Origin: CBDESM01 sp965242485
GTDB lineage: Bacteria > Chloroflexota > Dehalococcoidia > Bin125
Direction: 5' to 3'
Length of the DNA stretch: 64,000 nt
Assembly (NCBI GenBank): GCA_965242485.1
Contig: CBDESM010000003.1
Coordinates: 1,674,001 to 1,738,000, forward strand
Positions 63,519-64,000 of this stretch are shown piece by piece. The first letter of the stretch is position 1. Each line of letters starts with the position of its first letter. Made by a program: the position numbers and the translations under genes. The notes beneath the pieces are model-generated. The model saw only the letters and a program-made list of their open reading frames with translations. It ran no database searches and was not told the origin of the DNA.

Positions 63519-64000
63519 CGGCGCCCTCGACGGGCCGCTCGCGGCGCTGATCGACGAGCGGCGCGATCTCTCCGAGCAGGAGGCCGCCGACGCGATGGGC
63601 GCGCTGATGTCGGGCGCGGCCGATCCCGCGCAGGCGGCCGCGCTGCTGGCCGCGCTGCGGATGAAGGGCGAGACCGTCGGCGAAGTCGTCGGCTTCGCCC
63701 GCGGCATGCGCGCGCACGCCGCGCCGGTCGACCTCTCCGGCCTGCCGCGGATCGCGGACACGGCCGGCACCGGCGGCGACGGCCGCCGCACCTTCAACGC
63801 GAGCACCGCGGCGGCGTTCGTGGCCGCCGGCTGCGGCGTGCCCGTGGCCAAGCACGGCAACCGCGCGATGTCCTCCAGCTGCGGCAGCGCCGACGTGCTG
63901 GAAGCGCTCGGCGCGGAGATCGCGCTCGCCCCCGCGCAGGCGGCGGCGCTGATCCGCGAAATCGGCTTCGGCTTCCTCTTCGCGCAGTCCTACCACCCGG
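63508..64000 (+). CDS. trpD: anthranilate phosphoribosyltransferase, 5' part
   Basis: The first 164 residues are visible; the window ends within the gene. It transfers phosphoribose from PRPP to anthranilate. The PRPP loop ADTAGTGGDGRRTFNAST and KHGNRAMSSSCGSADVLEALG are intact. The ATG at 63508 lies inside the end of trpG. Confidence 0.93.

Overview
The window is GC-rich bacterial chromosome with short intergenic gaps. Only two gene-free gaps exceed 300 bases. The bacterium makes peptidoglycan (MurE, a lytic transglycosylase), has a type A RNase P RNA, a full-length proofreading DNA polymerase I, a nickel superoxide dismutase beside a membrane-anchored Cu/Zn one, and many promoters with a TAnnnT -10 box and no clear -35 box, some so close to the ATG that the mRNA must be leaderless. 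Gene content and the extracytoplasmic modules suggest a Chloroflexota-like organism, possibly near Dehalococcoidia/SAR202. That placement is inference; no rRNA is present to settle it.

Left part (1-20.8 kb): a housekeeping run of a C4 zinc-ribbon protein, a degenerate serine-recombinase-like protein, RNase HI, RNase P RNA, MurE, a class III aminotransferase and, after a structured leader, biotin ligase. An AT-richer patch precedes a minus-strand AlbA_2/ATPase-like regulator. Upstream of it on the minus strand are a NylC/DmpA-like P1 peptidase, a nitrilase, an SDR, a zinc-ribbon protein, MutM, a membrane protein, a DUF899 protein and PolA. UvrA and a 7Fe ferredoxin diverge from polA.

Middle part (21.1-42.1 kb): one third of the window is two giant secreted proteins encoded tail to tail, 60 bases apart. 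The plus-strand one (about 2,230 aa) is a chain of about 21 SWM/SwmB-type beta repeats. The minus-strand one (4,735 aa) carries at least 17 copies of a roughly 160-residue repeat with a conserved Cys pair that I do not recognise, then divergent copies, a Gly/Ala linker, an Ig-like domain and a short terminal WNG module. Its promoter region contains a run of 15 C (15 G on the coding strand) beside a 7-bp inverted repeat, which makes phase-variable expression a real possibility. Two paralogous coiled-coil tail-anchored proteins of different length lie immediately upstream.

Right part (43.5-64 kb): an SDR, sodN and sodC, an ABC exporter pair, a DUF35 protein with a Cys-less thiolase-like partner, a YfcE-like phosphodiesterase, an atypical SDR, a higBA toxin-antitoxin pair with a palindromic operator, a MetE-like protein, an FGE-like protein, tRNA-Arg(UCU), a lytic transglycosylase and a lipoprotein. 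The window ends in aromatic amino acid synthesis: tyrA-aroA-gmk, then trpE, a pseudo-Nudix protein, a tandem CMD protein, trpG and trpD (cut by the window edge).
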